A stretch of 8,980 nt of DNA from JBBDZE01 sp040900345 (GCA_040900345.1 JBBDZE010000004.1:1-8980), one strand, 5' to 3'; shown: positions 1 to 6,061, counted from the first letter of the stretch. Made by a program: numbers and translations. Notes: generated by a model not told the origin, from the sequence alone.

Positions 1-89
1 TTGAAACCTTGCGGTTTCAATACTTCCACCACGGGGAACCGGCGCGGTTCCCCGACCCCTTCCCGCGGGTTCGATTCCCCGTGGGCACG
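1..89 (+). tRNA. 3' part of a tRNA-like gene, isotype unresolved, truncated by the window start
   Basis: The 3' end has a clear tRNA T-arm core (GGGTTCGATTCCC, about 67-79), followed by TGGGCAC and a G that would be acceptor 3' strand and discriminator base; no CCA is encoded. Upstream are two strong hairpins: 1-8/13-20 (8 bp, loop TTGC) and 32-40/46-54 (9 bp, loop GGCGC), the latter resembling a long variable arm. A normal 5-bp T-stem does not form: positions 65-66 clash with 80-81. Either a 3-bp T-stem with a 9-bp acceptor, or an 8-bp stem 62-69/78-85 with an 8-nt loop, would fit. The anticodon cannot be identified and the 5' half lies outside the window. A long-variable-arm tRNA, an intron-bearing tRNA or another tRNA-like RNA all remain possible. 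Confidence 0.4.
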
Positions 90-93
90 TCAT

Positions 94-127
94 AAAAAAG
101 AAAGGAGCTATTGCCCCTTTCTTTTTT
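94..127. terminator. Bidirectional intrinsic terminator between convergent tRNA genes
   Basis: A 12-bp stem (94-105 with 116-127) has an A-rich left arm and a T-rich right arm and a 10-nt loop. It gives a U-tract on either strand. It separates the plus-strand tRNA-like gene from tRNA-Glu on the minus strand, so both could end here. Confidence 0.8.
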
Positions 128-137
128 ATTATATATG

Positions 138-209
138 TAGCCCCACGGGGAATCGAACCCCGATTTCCAGGATGAGAACCTGGTGTCCTAGCCGTTAGAC
201 GATAGGGCC
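138..209 (-). tRNA. tRNA-Glu (anticodon CTC)
   Basis: The minus strand folds as a complete 72-nt cloverleaf. The acceptor GGCCCTA pairs with TGGGGCT (with a G-U at 1:72), followed by a normal D-arm. The anticodon stem CCAGG/CCTGG encloses loop TTCTCAT with anticodon CTC, and the T-stem CGGGG/CCCCG encloses TTCGATT. No CCA is encoded after the A at position 73, so CCA addition by a nucleotidyltransferase is expected. It decodes GAG. The gene is convergent with the tRNA-like element at the left edge and shares the terminator between them. Confidence 0.93.
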
Positions 210-330
210 TCTCCTACGCTTCGATATTCACCGAAGCTTCGGAAGAGCAAGCAATCGCAGTACAATGTTACCTGTCCTTCCGAAGCTCAAGCGAAGCGCA
301 GAGCGAAGGAGGAGACGATAGGGGCATGAG
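210..330. repeat. Intergenic stretch upstream of tRNA-Glu with an 11-bp inverted repeat
   Basis: No coding potential is seen here. AGCTTCGGAAG at 235-245 is exactly complementary to 277-287, giving an 11-bp stem with a 31-nt loop. The stretch must hold the tRNA-Glu promoter on the minus strand, but I see no convincing -35/-10 pair. The repeat may be an interspersed genomic palindrome or a processing site. Confidence 0.5.
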
Positions 331-336
331 CGAGAA

Positions 337-390
337 CTCTAGAGCTTTAGAGCACTAGGTTTTAGGTTCCCCTAAAGCTCTCATGCTCTA
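337..390. repeat. Interspersed TAGAGC palindrome, copy A (inverted relative to copies B and C)
   Basis: This is an imperfect palindrome built from TAGAGC/GCTCTA words. Its reverse complement aligns with the copies at 4601-4672 and 6632-6705: TAGAGCATGAGAGCTTTAGG, a short variable centre, then CCTAAAACCTAGTGCTCTA. It lies downstream of the MurF-like gene and would be transcribed in its 3' untranslated region. Function is unknown; such palindromes often act as mRNA-stabilising or REP-like elements. Confidence 0.75.
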
Positions 391-401
391 TCACCTACAG
401 C

Positions 402-432
402 TATAGTATGTTCGCACAGCGAACATACTATA
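402..432 (-). terminator. 14-bp perfect hairpin abutting the MurF-like stop codon
   Basis: Positions 402-415 pair perfectly with 419-432 around an ACA loop (TGT on the minus strand), and the stop codon begins at the next base. On the minus strand there is no U-tract after the stem, so a classical intrinsic terminator is doubtful. It may instead be a 3'-end stabilising hairpin for the division operon mRNA. Confidence 0.55.
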
Positions 433-1611
433 CTATTCTTTCGGCACTGTGTCAAAGGCTCGTAGCTCCTCCACGGCCTGCGCGATAGCGCCGTGTTCAT
501 CGCCCAAAATAAGCACGCCGTCGTAGGCGTTTATCTCCGCCTGCGCCGCGCGAGCGGCTTGAGCGGGTTCGTCAAACCGCGCGATGTTGTCGGGCAGCAT
601 GCCCGCCTTGCGAGCTGCCTCTTCGGCAAATATCACCCGCTCCCCACCCAGATAGAGCAGGTTGGCATGTTGGGCCGCCAACTGGCCAAGCGCGCGATGG
701 AGGCGCTCCTCATTGCCGCCCGGGTCCAGCACATCGCCCAAGACAATAATAGTGCGGCGTAACTGACCGGCGCTTCGAAGCGCGCCAATAATGCGGATTG
801 CCTCACGGGCGCTCTGCGGCGTGACGTCGGTGGTATGTACAAACAGCGCTGTGCGCTTGACGCCTTCACAAAGCCGAAATGAAGAGTTGGGAACTTCGTA
901 AGCACGCATGTCGCTCGCCGCGTATTCTACGCCGGCATCAACATGCATTCCTACGGCCAGAGCTGCCACCACGGCGTAGGCGCTGCGTTTACCAAAGGTA
1001 TCGCGAATGTGCAGCAGTACTTCCGCGCCGCGATAGGTAAGCCGTACCGACATGCCGCCTGCTGCGATACGCTTTTGGGGAAGCGCAGTATACGAGATGC
1101 TCTCGATGCGAACGTCAGCTTCTTTGGCAAATCCGATACGTACCATAGGGACCTTTACACCCTGCGCACATGCCGCTATCTCCTTATCGTCTATCACGAG
1201 AATGGCGCGTTCGGCTCTTTCAAGTTCCGTGCTGATAGCCGCTACCGCGTGAGCTTGGCCATCAAACGCGTTTTTGGTTGCGGTGATGTCACCGGTCGGC
1301 ATGACCACCGCGCACGTCACAGGCAATATGCCTTTTAACTGCAGATAGCTTGCACTGTCCGGGGTCGCGCTGATTACGCATACTTCCGGAAAGACCCCTG
1401 TCCGCGCAACCACCATAGCTAATTGCCAAAGTGTAAACCGGGCGGCAATCTTTTCGATGAGCGTCTCGGCGGGTGCCGCAACAGTTGCTCGCTGATTTTC
1501 CAGTACCGCGGCAATAGCAAAACGCGCCTCGCTAACACCATACGTGCCAAAAACAACCACCAAACGAGGTCTGTATTTCTTGAGCGCTTTTCGTACTAAA
1601 AATGTTTTCAT
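433..1611 (-). CDS. MurF-like Mur ligase homologue with degenerate active-site motifs (probable pseudoenzyme)
   Basis: 392 aa, shorter than typical MurF (about 450) because the N-terminal UDP-MurNAc-tripeptide-binding domain is missing. The MurF fold is recognisable from a P-loop-like start (residues 22-30, GTYGVSEAR), the central DTFGKRSAYAVVAALAV stretch (204-220), and a C-terminal ligase domain with TDVTPQSAREAIRII (261-275), IIVLGDVLDPG (288-298) and VLILGDEHG (366-374). Key residues are lost. The Lys-Thr of the ATP loop GxxGKT/S is Val-Ser, the HN of the central helix is KRS, the acidic E of DMxELG is D, and the C-terminal KGSRG motif is absent. It is the last gene of the division operon, 34 bases after ftsI, so a role in wall assembly is likely by context. 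It probably cannot catalyse D-Ala-D-Ala addition by the known mechanism. No Shine-Dalgarno sequence is visible. Divergent function or early decay are alternatives, but the frame is intact. Confidence 0.75.
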   Translation of the reverse strand: MKTFLVRKALKKYRPRLVVVFGTYGVSEARFAIAAVLENQRATVAAPAETLIEKIAARFTLWQLAMVVARTGVFPEVCVISATPDSASYLQLKGILPVTCAVVMPTGDITATKNAFDGQAHAVAAISTELERAERAILVIDDKEIAACAQGVKVPMVRIGFAKEADVRIESISYTALPQKRIAAGGMSVRLTYRGAEVLLHIRDTFGKRSAYAVVAALAVGMHVDAGVEYAASDMRAYEVPNSSFRLCEGVKRTALFVHTTDVTPQSAREAIRIIGALRSAGQLRRTIIVLGDVLDPGGNEERLHRALGQLAAQHANLLYLGGERVIFAEEAARKAGMLPDNIARFDEPAQAARAAQAEINAYDGVLILGDEHGAIAQAVEELRAFDTVPKE

Positions 1612-1645
1612 TGAGGTCGCGAAACTACACGAGGAGATCTGAAAA

Positions 1646-3349
1646 CTACTGCGGCGGCACGTTGTAGTATTGAAGGATGAATGATGTCAATTCACCAAAC
1701 AGCGGACTGATTGACTGGGCAGCATACCGCGTATTTTTAGGATTATCAAGTTTAATAATCATGCTAAACCGCGGATTATAGGCGGGAGCAAACCCTACGA
1801 ATGAGTGAACGGTTCTACTAGAATAGCCCAAGCTACTGGCATTGGCGACCTGCGCGGTGCCGGTCTTGCCGGCAATGGTATATTCGGGCAACTTTGCCAG
1901 ACTTGCCGAACCCTGCTCAACGACACTCACCATCATTGCGGTGACCCGTGAAGCGGTAGCCGCTGAGATTGGACTCCTCACTACCTGGGGCATGGTTTCC
2001 TCTACCGTACCTCCCCGAACCGTACGCTGGACAACGTAAGGCTTCATGATGGTGCCGCCGTTACTGATGGCCGAAAATGATGTAAGGATACGCAACGGAG
2101 AAAGCGCAATTCCCTGACCAAACGCGATATTACCATAATTGACATCGCTGAGCACATTGAGATTGCGCGTGTCACCCGACAACTCCCCCGGAAGACGAAT
2201 ACCGGTTTTGTCATCAAACCCAAACGCCCGGATATACTCGGCAAATCGGGCTTTCCCCAACTGTTGTTGGACAAAGACAACGCCGGTGTTCAATGACTTT
2301 TCAAGTACTTGCGTCATGGTCTGCGTCCCATAGGATTTGCGGTCCGCGTTGCTAATCGTATACTGGTCAAGCTTAACGGACCCGGCATCGAAAAATGTAG
2401 TTTGAGGAGAAATAACCCCCGCGTCCAATGCTGCCGCCATGGTGATTGGCTTGAAAATAGAGCCTGGTTCGTAGCGCCCCTGAATACTTGCGTTGCTGAA
2501 TATGCTGACATCTTCAGCTATGCCGTATTCATTGGGATTGAAGGTTGGGGCATTCGCCATGGCAAGAATGGCTCCTGTTTTGGGGTCCATAACAATAATA
2601 CTGCCGCCGTCAGCGCCCATTTCTTCAATGCGTTCACGCAGTTTTTGCTCCGCCACAAACTGAACGCCGTAATCGATGGTAAGATGCACTTCCCCCGAGC
2701 CGCCGTCATCGGCACCCGAGAGTAGGTCTTCATATTCTTGTTCTATGCCGTACTGACCCGTGCGCTCACTGCCACTGAATCCATAAAAGCCAAGTACATG
2801 CGCGGCAGTACCCCCTGCCGGATAAAACCGTGTTGTTTCCATACGAACGTACACACCCGCCAAGTTCAGACCGCGAATACGGTCGGCCTGGTCTTCACTT
2901 ATCGCCCGGGCAAGAAGCGCGTAGGAGGAACCTCTGTTGCCCAGGCGCGAAAACAGCGTTGCCACATCCGATTCGCTCAGCGAAAGAATGCCCGCGAGCG
3001 AGTTAATGACGAGTTCCGGATCTTCAACCTCCTTAGGGACGGCATACACGAGCGGAACTTCCTTATTTGTGGCGGCTAAAAAACGCGCGGTGCCAGCCTT
3101 ATCCTGCAGATAAATATTGCCGCGCGGCGGCACCAGCTCACTGAAGCGTTCCTGCTGGCCAAGCGCTAATGCCGCGTAATAGTGGCCACGTTCAAGCTGG
3201 AGGTTGTATAAACGAAAAACCACAATTCCTGTGGCCAATAAAAATACTGCAAGAAGTATATAGATGCGCAACGCTCCTTTCGCCCCCCCGTTCAAGAAAG
3301 AATGCCGCTTGCCTGATGGCGCGCTGCGCCGTTTTACTCCGCTGAGCAT
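1646..3349 (-). CDS. ftsI: Penicillin-binding protein, FtsI/PBP2-type septal transpeptidase
   Basis: 567 aa class B PBP that cross-links peptidoglycan, expected at the division septum. A short cytoplasmic basic N-terminus precedes one membrane anchor (about 27-47). The PBP dimerisation/pedestal domain follows, with the PPRGNIY segment at 74-80. The transpeptidase domain then has all three catalytic motifs: SIFK (Ser297, Lys300), SLN (352-354) and KTG (495-497). Late SFVGFAP and YNPRFS segments are typical of the family. Length matches ordinary FtsI. It starts 25 bases after ftsL and is followed by the MurF-like gene, the usual dcw cluster order. Active-site residues are complete, unlike its downstream neighbour. 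Assignment as FtsI rather than an elongation PBP2 rests on the cluster context. Confidence 0.95.
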   Translation of the reverse strand: MLSGVKRRSAPSGKRHSFLNGGAKGALRIYILLAVFLLATGIVVFRLYNLQLERGHYYAALALGQQERFSELVPPRGNIYLQDKAGTARFLAATNKEVPLVYAVPKEVEDPELVINSLAGILSLSESDVATLFSRLGNRGSSYALLARAISEDQADRIRGLNLAGVYVRMETTRFYPAGGTAAHVLGFYGFSGSERTGQYGIEQEYEDLLSGADDGGSGEVHLTIDYGVQFVAEQKLRERIEEMGADGGSIIVMDPKTGAILAMANAPTFNPNEYGIAEDVSIFSNASIQGRYEPGSIFKPITMAAALDAGVISPQTTFFDAGSVKLDQYTISNADRKSYGTQTMTQVLEKSLNTGVVFVQQQLGKARFAEYIRAFGFDDKTGIRLPGELSGDTRNLNVLSDVNYGNIAFGQGIALSPLRILTSFSAISNGGTIMKPYVVQRTVRGGTVEETMPQVVRSPISAATASRVTAMMVSVVEQGSASLAKLPEYTIAGKTGTAQVANASSLGYSSRTVHSFVGFAPAYNPRFSMIIKLDNPKNTRYAAQSISPLFGELTSFILQYYNVPPQ

Positions 3350-3374
3350 AGAAGCAGTCTACCAACAATCATGG

Positions 3375-3683
3375 TTAGCGAGAAGCGACGGAAGAACTCG
3401 TTGGCTTCTTTACGTATGAGACGCTTTCAATTTCAATATAAGAAAGTCCTTGTGAGCGCTCGAGTACATACTCCAAGGAAGCGGCTTCGCTGAGCTTGAT
3501 GTGCAGCTCTACACCCTCGCGTTGAGCAGCTGTAATGTCCTTGCGAAGCTGCTCCACCGCAAATGAAGCATTCATCATGTAGGCAATGACGCCGATAAGG
3601 GCCGCGGCAAACGCTATCACAAGTACCACTAAGACAGAGGTTGCTTTGGCAAAATTACTGTGGCTATTGAATGAAGCTTGCAT
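3375..3683 (-). CDS. ftsL: FtsL-like bitopic division protein
   Basis: 102 aa with a short N-terminal tail, one membrane helix (about 15-37, TSVLVVLVIAFAAALIGVIA) and an extracytoplasmic segment (about 42-80) with heptad-like spacing of hydrophobics consistent with a coiled coil (VEQLRKDITAAQREGVELHIKL, broken here as VEQLRKDI and VELHIKL). FtsL forms a complex with FtsB/FtsQ and activates the FtsWI synthase. Sequence identity in this family is very low, so the call rests on size, topology and position between rsmH and ftsI. The gene starts 8 bases after the rsmH stop, suggesting translational coupling. Confidence 0.8.
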   Translation of the reverse strand: MQASFNSHSNFAKATSVLVVLVIAFAAALIGVIAYMMNASFAVEQLRKDITAAQREGVELHIKLSEAASLEYVLERSQGLSYIEIESVSYVKKPTSSSVASR

Positions 3684-3691
3684 GCTGCTGA

Positions 3692-4594
3692 TTAGGAAGT
3701 TTCGAACACTCGCAAACGAGCGCTCCTGCTCCGTCGATTACGTATAACTTCTTGATAATGAGGTTTCATGACGTTTTTGTGCACGCGCCGTCCCAGCCCC
3801 TCATCTTCCCACGAGCGAAAGGCGGTCTTGACCAACCGATCTTCCAGGGAGTGGAACGTAATGGTCGCAATGCGCGCCTGCGGTGCGGCGAGTATTCGTG
3901 CCTGGTTGAGGCCTTCAGCAATAGCGCCAAGCTCGTCGTTAACTACCATGCGCAGTGCCTGGAATACTTTCGTCGCCGGGTGGAGACGCCCATGACGCGG
4001 AAGAACTGCTTCAATGATTGCTGCCAGCTGCCCACTCGTTGTGATACGCTCACGCTTGCGGGCAATCGTGATGGCCTTTGCCACGCGCTGCGCCTGGCGC
4101 TCCTCGCCATATTCGGCAATAATGCGCGTAAGTTCCTGCCGAGAGCTACCGTTCACAATGTCTTGAGCGGTAGGCGTGTCTTCGGTCGGATCAAACCGCA
4201 TATCGAGCGGCTCGTCATGTTGGAACGTAAACCCTCGCCCGCTTTCAGTGATGTGCCAAGAGGAAAAGCCAAAGTCAAACAATATACCTTGGACACTCTT
4301 GATACCTTCAGCGTGCGCCAGCTTGACCATATACATGTAGTTGCCGTGAACCGCCGTTACGATACCGCCAAGTTCTTCGGCGGTAATACGTTGGCCCAAT
4401 GCGACCAATTCATGGGGGTCACGCTCTAGAGCAAGTACCCGTCCTGTTGGTCCCACCGTTTGAGCAAGCGCGATGCTGTGGCCGCCTTGACCGGCGGTAG
4501 CATCGATGACGGTGTCGCCTTGGTGGAGGGCAAGCTCGCGAATTACTTCTTCTAAAAGAACGGGGATATGTGCGGGTCTATTCGCTTCACTCAT
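3692..4594 (-). CDS. rsmH: 16S rRNA (cytosine1402-N4)-methyltransferase RsmH (MraW)
   Basis: 300 aa from the ATG at 4594. A TTG two codons upstream is possible but less likely. RsmH uses S-adenosylmethionine to methylate N4 of C1402 in the decoding centre of 16S rRNA. Seen in order: HIPVLLEEVI near the start, the SAM-binding motif DATAGQGGHS (31-40), LALERDP, the FDFGFSSWHI loop (107-116), GRGFTF with PLDMRFD, the helical insert domain ending in PATKVFQALRMVVNDEL, FHSLEDRLVK (247-256), and the basic C-terminus NRRSRSARLRVFE. Length is usual for the family. It sits second in the division operon after mraZ, separated from it by a palindromic repeat instead of the usual tight junction. No clear Shine-Dalgarno sequence is seen. 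Confidence 0.97.
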   Translation of the reverse strand: MSEANRPAHIPVLLEEVIRELALHQGDTVIDATAGQGGHSIALAQTVGPTGRVLALERDPHELVALGQRITAEELGGIVTAVHGNYMYMVKLAHAEGIKSVQGILFDFGFSSWHITESGRGFTFQHDEPLDMRFDPTEDTPTAQDIVNGSSRQELTRIIAEYGEERQAQRVAKAITIARKRERITTSGQLAAIIEAVLPRHGRLHPATKVFQALRMVVNDELGAIAEGLNQARILAAPQARIATITFHSLEDRLVKTAFRSWEDEGLGRRVHKNVMKPHYQEVIRNRRSRSARLRVFETS

Positions 4595-4600
4595 AATCAA

Positions 4601-4672
4601 GAGTATTAGGTGTTAGAGCGCTAGAGCTTTAGTGGCAAACCTACCCCTAATGCTCTAGAGCTCTACGCTCTG
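4601..4672. repeat. Interspersed TAGAGC palindrome, copy B
   Basis: This imperfect palindrome lies between mraZ and rsmH. It has TAGAGCGCTAGAGCTTTAG on the left and CCTAATGCTCTAGAGCTCTA on the right with a variable centre, matching copies A and C word for word in the arms. It fills nearly the whole 86-base gap of an otherwise compact operon, so it will be part of the mRNA and can fold into a long hairpin. Confidence 0.8.
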
Positions 4673-4686
4673 CGAGTGCCAACGAG

Positions 4687-5118
4687 CTATACCCCGAGCT
4701 CCCCGAGCCGCTCTGCCATGTTGCCGGCATCCTGTTCGCTTTGGCTCTTGTATTCATTCCAGCGCGCAACATCCCAAATTTCCATACGGTTGAACACGCC
4801 CGCAACAACGACCTGCTTCTCAAGCCCCGCATAGTCTTTCAAATAATCGGGAACCAGTACACGCCCCAGCCGATCAACGGTAACCTCCATGGCGCCGGCA
4901 AGCATTAAGCGGCTAAATCCCCGCGCGTCGCTCTGACCAAGCGGCAAGGAACCAAGTTTTTCGGCGAGCTTCATCCATTCCGACTGAGGAAATACAAATA
5001 AACAGTTATCCAATCCGCGCGTGACCACCACGGTATTTCCCGCTTCAGTGCGGAATTTAGCCGGAATGGCAAGGCGCTTTTTCGTATCGATGGTGTGGGT
5101 GTATTCTCCGAGAAACAT
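4687..5118 (-). CDS. mraZ: Transcriptional regulator MraZ
   Basis: 143 aa with two SpoVT-AbrB-type DNA-binding half domains. The first carries DTKKRLAIPAKFR (11-23) and the second VDRLGRVLVPDYL (81-93), the duplicated D-x-(K/L)-(K/G)-R motif of MraZ. EYTHTIDTK at the start and GVFNRMEIWDVARW (107-120) are family hallmarks. MraZ assembles into ring-like oligomers that bind tandem short repeats upstream of its own operon and control the division and wall cluster. It is the first gene of the operon here, and the upstream region contains suitable TGG repeats at 10-bp spacing, implying autoregulation. The ATG at 5118 follows a structured leader and has no Shine-Dalgarno sequence. Confidence 0.97.
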   Translation of the reverse strand: MFLGEYTHTIDTKKRLAIPAKFRTEAGNTVVVTRGLDNCLFVFPQSEWMKLAEKLGSLPLGQSDARGFSRLMLAGAMEVTVDRLGRVLVPDYLKDYAGLEKQVVVAGVFNRMEIWDVARWNEYKSQSEQDAGNMAERLGELGV

Positions 5119-5196
5119 ATGTTGTGATTTGCTAGCGAGCCTCTTGGCGAGCTTTGCAAATCCATCATCCCGCGGCTACCGCGGGAAACCTTCTTT
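5119..5196 (-). promoter_or_regulatory. Structured 5' leader of mraZ, duplicated upstream of the winged-helix gene
   Basis: The sequence directly before the mraZ ATG shares a set of ordered elements with 5982-6061. These are AAAGAAG (5190-5196), a short hairpin (5168-5175 with 5179-5186), GGATGATGGATTTGC, a variable loop, and GCTCGCTAGCAAATCACA leading to the ATG. GATTTGC (5156-5162) pairs with GCAAATC (5126-5132). The hairpins are conserved in shape although their sequence differs. It is probably an RNA control element, but unknown to me. Confidence 0.6.
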
Positions 5197-5204
5197 TTGC
5201 CAAG

Positions 5205-5275
5205 TTATCCACATATTGGCCTAGTTATCCCCACTTTTATCCACATTCCCCCATTTCCTGCCTATTTCACCCCAC
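5205..5275. promoter_or_regulatory. Operator region of mraZ: TGG boxes at 10-bp spacing, with DnaA-box matches
   Basis: On the minus strand, TGG-start boxes begin at 5274, 5253, 5243, 5233 and 5211. The middle three are exactly 10 bp apart, as expected for MraZ operators. On the plus strand the same stretch holds TTATCCACA at 5205-5213 and 5237-5245 and a near match TTATCCCCA at 5225-5233, the consensus DnaA box. The boxes lie just downstream of the -10 element, so binding would block transcription of the division operon. Confidence 0.65.
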
Positions 5276-5276
5276 C

Positions 5277-5285
5277 ATTATACCA
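5277..5285 (-). promoter_or_regulatory. Extended -10 promoter of the mraZ operon
   Basis: TGGTATAAT on the minus strand is a perfect extended -10 (TGnTATAAT). No good -35 is seen 17 bp upstream, which an extended -10 can tolerate. Transcription would start near 5270 and give a leader of about 150 nt. The TGG boxes lie immediately downstream. Confidence 0.65.
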
Positions 5286-5301
5286 CCAGTGACCACCCTA
5301 C

Positions 5302-5310
5302 TTATCCACA
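5302..5310. promoter_or_regulatory. Additional consensus DnaA box upstream of the mraZ promoter
   Basis: TTATCCACA is an exact 9-mer, in the same orientation as the two downstream of the promoter. It lies 57 bp from the nearest of them and close to the -35 position of the mraZ promoter, where a bound protein could act on RNA polymerase. Confidence 0.5.
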
Positions 5311-5327
5311 CCACCCTTGCCGCACCA

Positions 5328-5367
5328 AAAAGGCCCTCCCCCATTGGAATAAAGGGAAGGGCCTTTT
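5328..5367 (-). terminator. Intrinsic terminator of the winged-helix gene
   Basis: A 10-bp stem (5328-5337 with 5358-5367), extended by three GC pairs after a one-base bulge, is followed on the minus strand by a run of T. It lies 24 bases after the winged-helix stop codon and isolates that gene from the mraZ promoter. It is also terminator-like on the plus strand. Confidence 0.85.
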
Positions 5368-5390
5368 ATGGCCTAATAGTACTGGTAGTG

Positions 5391-5981
5391 CTACCGAGGT
5401 ACGAGCCGTCCGATAAGTACCTTGTGCGAATGCTCCAATACGTCGCTCAAGAACCTATCGAACATTTTGAACCGGTAGTTGAATTCTTCCGAGCTCAAAA
5501 TAGTGTAGTGAATCTCTACCCCCGCTTCTGCCTCTAAATTTCGAATGAAGGTCTTGAAACGGCGCTCGCTCATTGAATCGGTCACAATCAATAGGTCGGT
5601 TGGAGAGTTCTCGCGTTCGGCTTTGAGAAATACGCCCGCTAAGATAGCCAGGCGAATCTTACCAAGACCTTTAATCTGTTTGGAAAGCTTGTCCTCATCT
5701 GCCGGGGACGATTTCAAAATGAGATTCTCCAGTTCAGCAAAAAACACAAAGTCAGGGTTGAGTTGGTATAAACGCTCCTTGAGGCCCCGCTTCTTGCTCG
5801 CACGAATAAACCGAATGTCATGGAGCTTATGCAGTTGTGTCCGAATTGGACCAGCGTCAAGCCTAATACGATGACGAATTTCAGCGGGCGTGAAAGCATC
5901 ATGGGGATTGCGCAAAAAGAGCTTCAAAAGACGCAACTTTGCCGGTGAATCGAAAAGTTTTTCTAATATTTGTTGGGACAT
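5391..5981 (-). CDS. Winged-helix regulator with C-terminal nucleotidyltransferase-like domain
   Basis: 196 aa. The N-terminal 75 residues look like an ArsR/MarR-type winged helix: a helix with SPAKLRLLKLFLRNP, then FTPAEIRHRIRLDAGPIRTQLHKLHDIRFI as the helix-turn-helix (quoted by parts FTPAEIRHRI and IRTQLHKLHD), and a basic wing SKKRGLKERLYQLN. The second half (about 105-190) resembles a minimal nucleotidyltransferase fold: IRLAILAGVFLKA, then TDLLIVTD (128-135) in the place of the GS...DxD strand. The GS signature is weak and only part of the acidic pair is present, so catalysis is doubtful. I do not know a named family member. It forms its own unit with a promoter and a terminator, between the ribosomal stalk genes and mraZ, and shares its leader element with mraZ. 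It may therefore belong to the same control circuit; that is inference. Confidence 0.75.
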   Translation of the reverse strand: MSQQILEKLFDSPAKLRLLKLFLRNPHDAFTPAEIRHRIRLDAGPIRTQLHKLHDIRFIRASKKRGLKERLYQLNPDFVFFAELENLILKSSPADEDKLSKQIKGLGKIRLAILAGVFLKAERENSPTDLLIVTDSMSERRFKTFIRNLEAEAGVEIHYTILSSEEFNYRFKMFDRFLSDVLEHSHKVLIGRLVPR

Positions 5982-6061
5982 GTGGTGTGATTTGCCAGCG
6001 AGCGACTTTGAGTTGTTCGTTTCGCAAATCCATCATCCAGCGCGAAGCCGGATACTTCTTT
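5982..6061 (-). promoter_or_regulatory. Structured 5' leader of the winged-helix gene, related to the mraZ leader
   Basis: It has the same order of elements as 5119-5196: AAAGAAG (6055-6061), a hairpin (6036-6041 with 6047-6052, including a G-U pair on the minus-strand RNA), GGATGATGGATTTGC, a loop, and GCTCGCTGGCAAATCACA before the ATG. GATTTGC (6024-6030) pairs with GCAAATC (5989-5995). The loop is 5 nt longer than in the mraZ copy. The predicted transcription start falls at the beginning of the element. Confidence 0.6.

Noticed and set aside
1..89. tmRNA 3' end
   Set aside because: The acceptor strand TGGGCAC lacks the position that would form the G3-U70 pair needed for alanylation, and the usual CTCC-ACCA-like end is absent.
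197..323. 11-base repeat AGACGATAGGG in the tRNA-Glu 5' part and at 313-323 as an attachment-site pair
   Set aside because: Too short, no integrase or mobile gene cargo between the copies, and the flanks do not align.
3752..4429. 225-codon open frame on the plus strand
   Set aside because: It lies wholly antisense to rsmH, whose conserved motifs are complete; the product has no recognisable domain.
4971..5168. Leader peptide starting MMDL before mraZ, with a similar MMDL start before the winged-helix gene
   Set aside because: The two frames diverge after MMDL because the leaders differ by 5 nt in length, and both run past the real start codons; conservation fits RNA structure better.
5205..5310. 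Calling this a replication origin (oriC)
   Set aside because: DnaA-box matches alone are not enough: no AT-rich unwinding region, no dnaA or dnaN nearby, and the TGG spacing gives a competing explanation.
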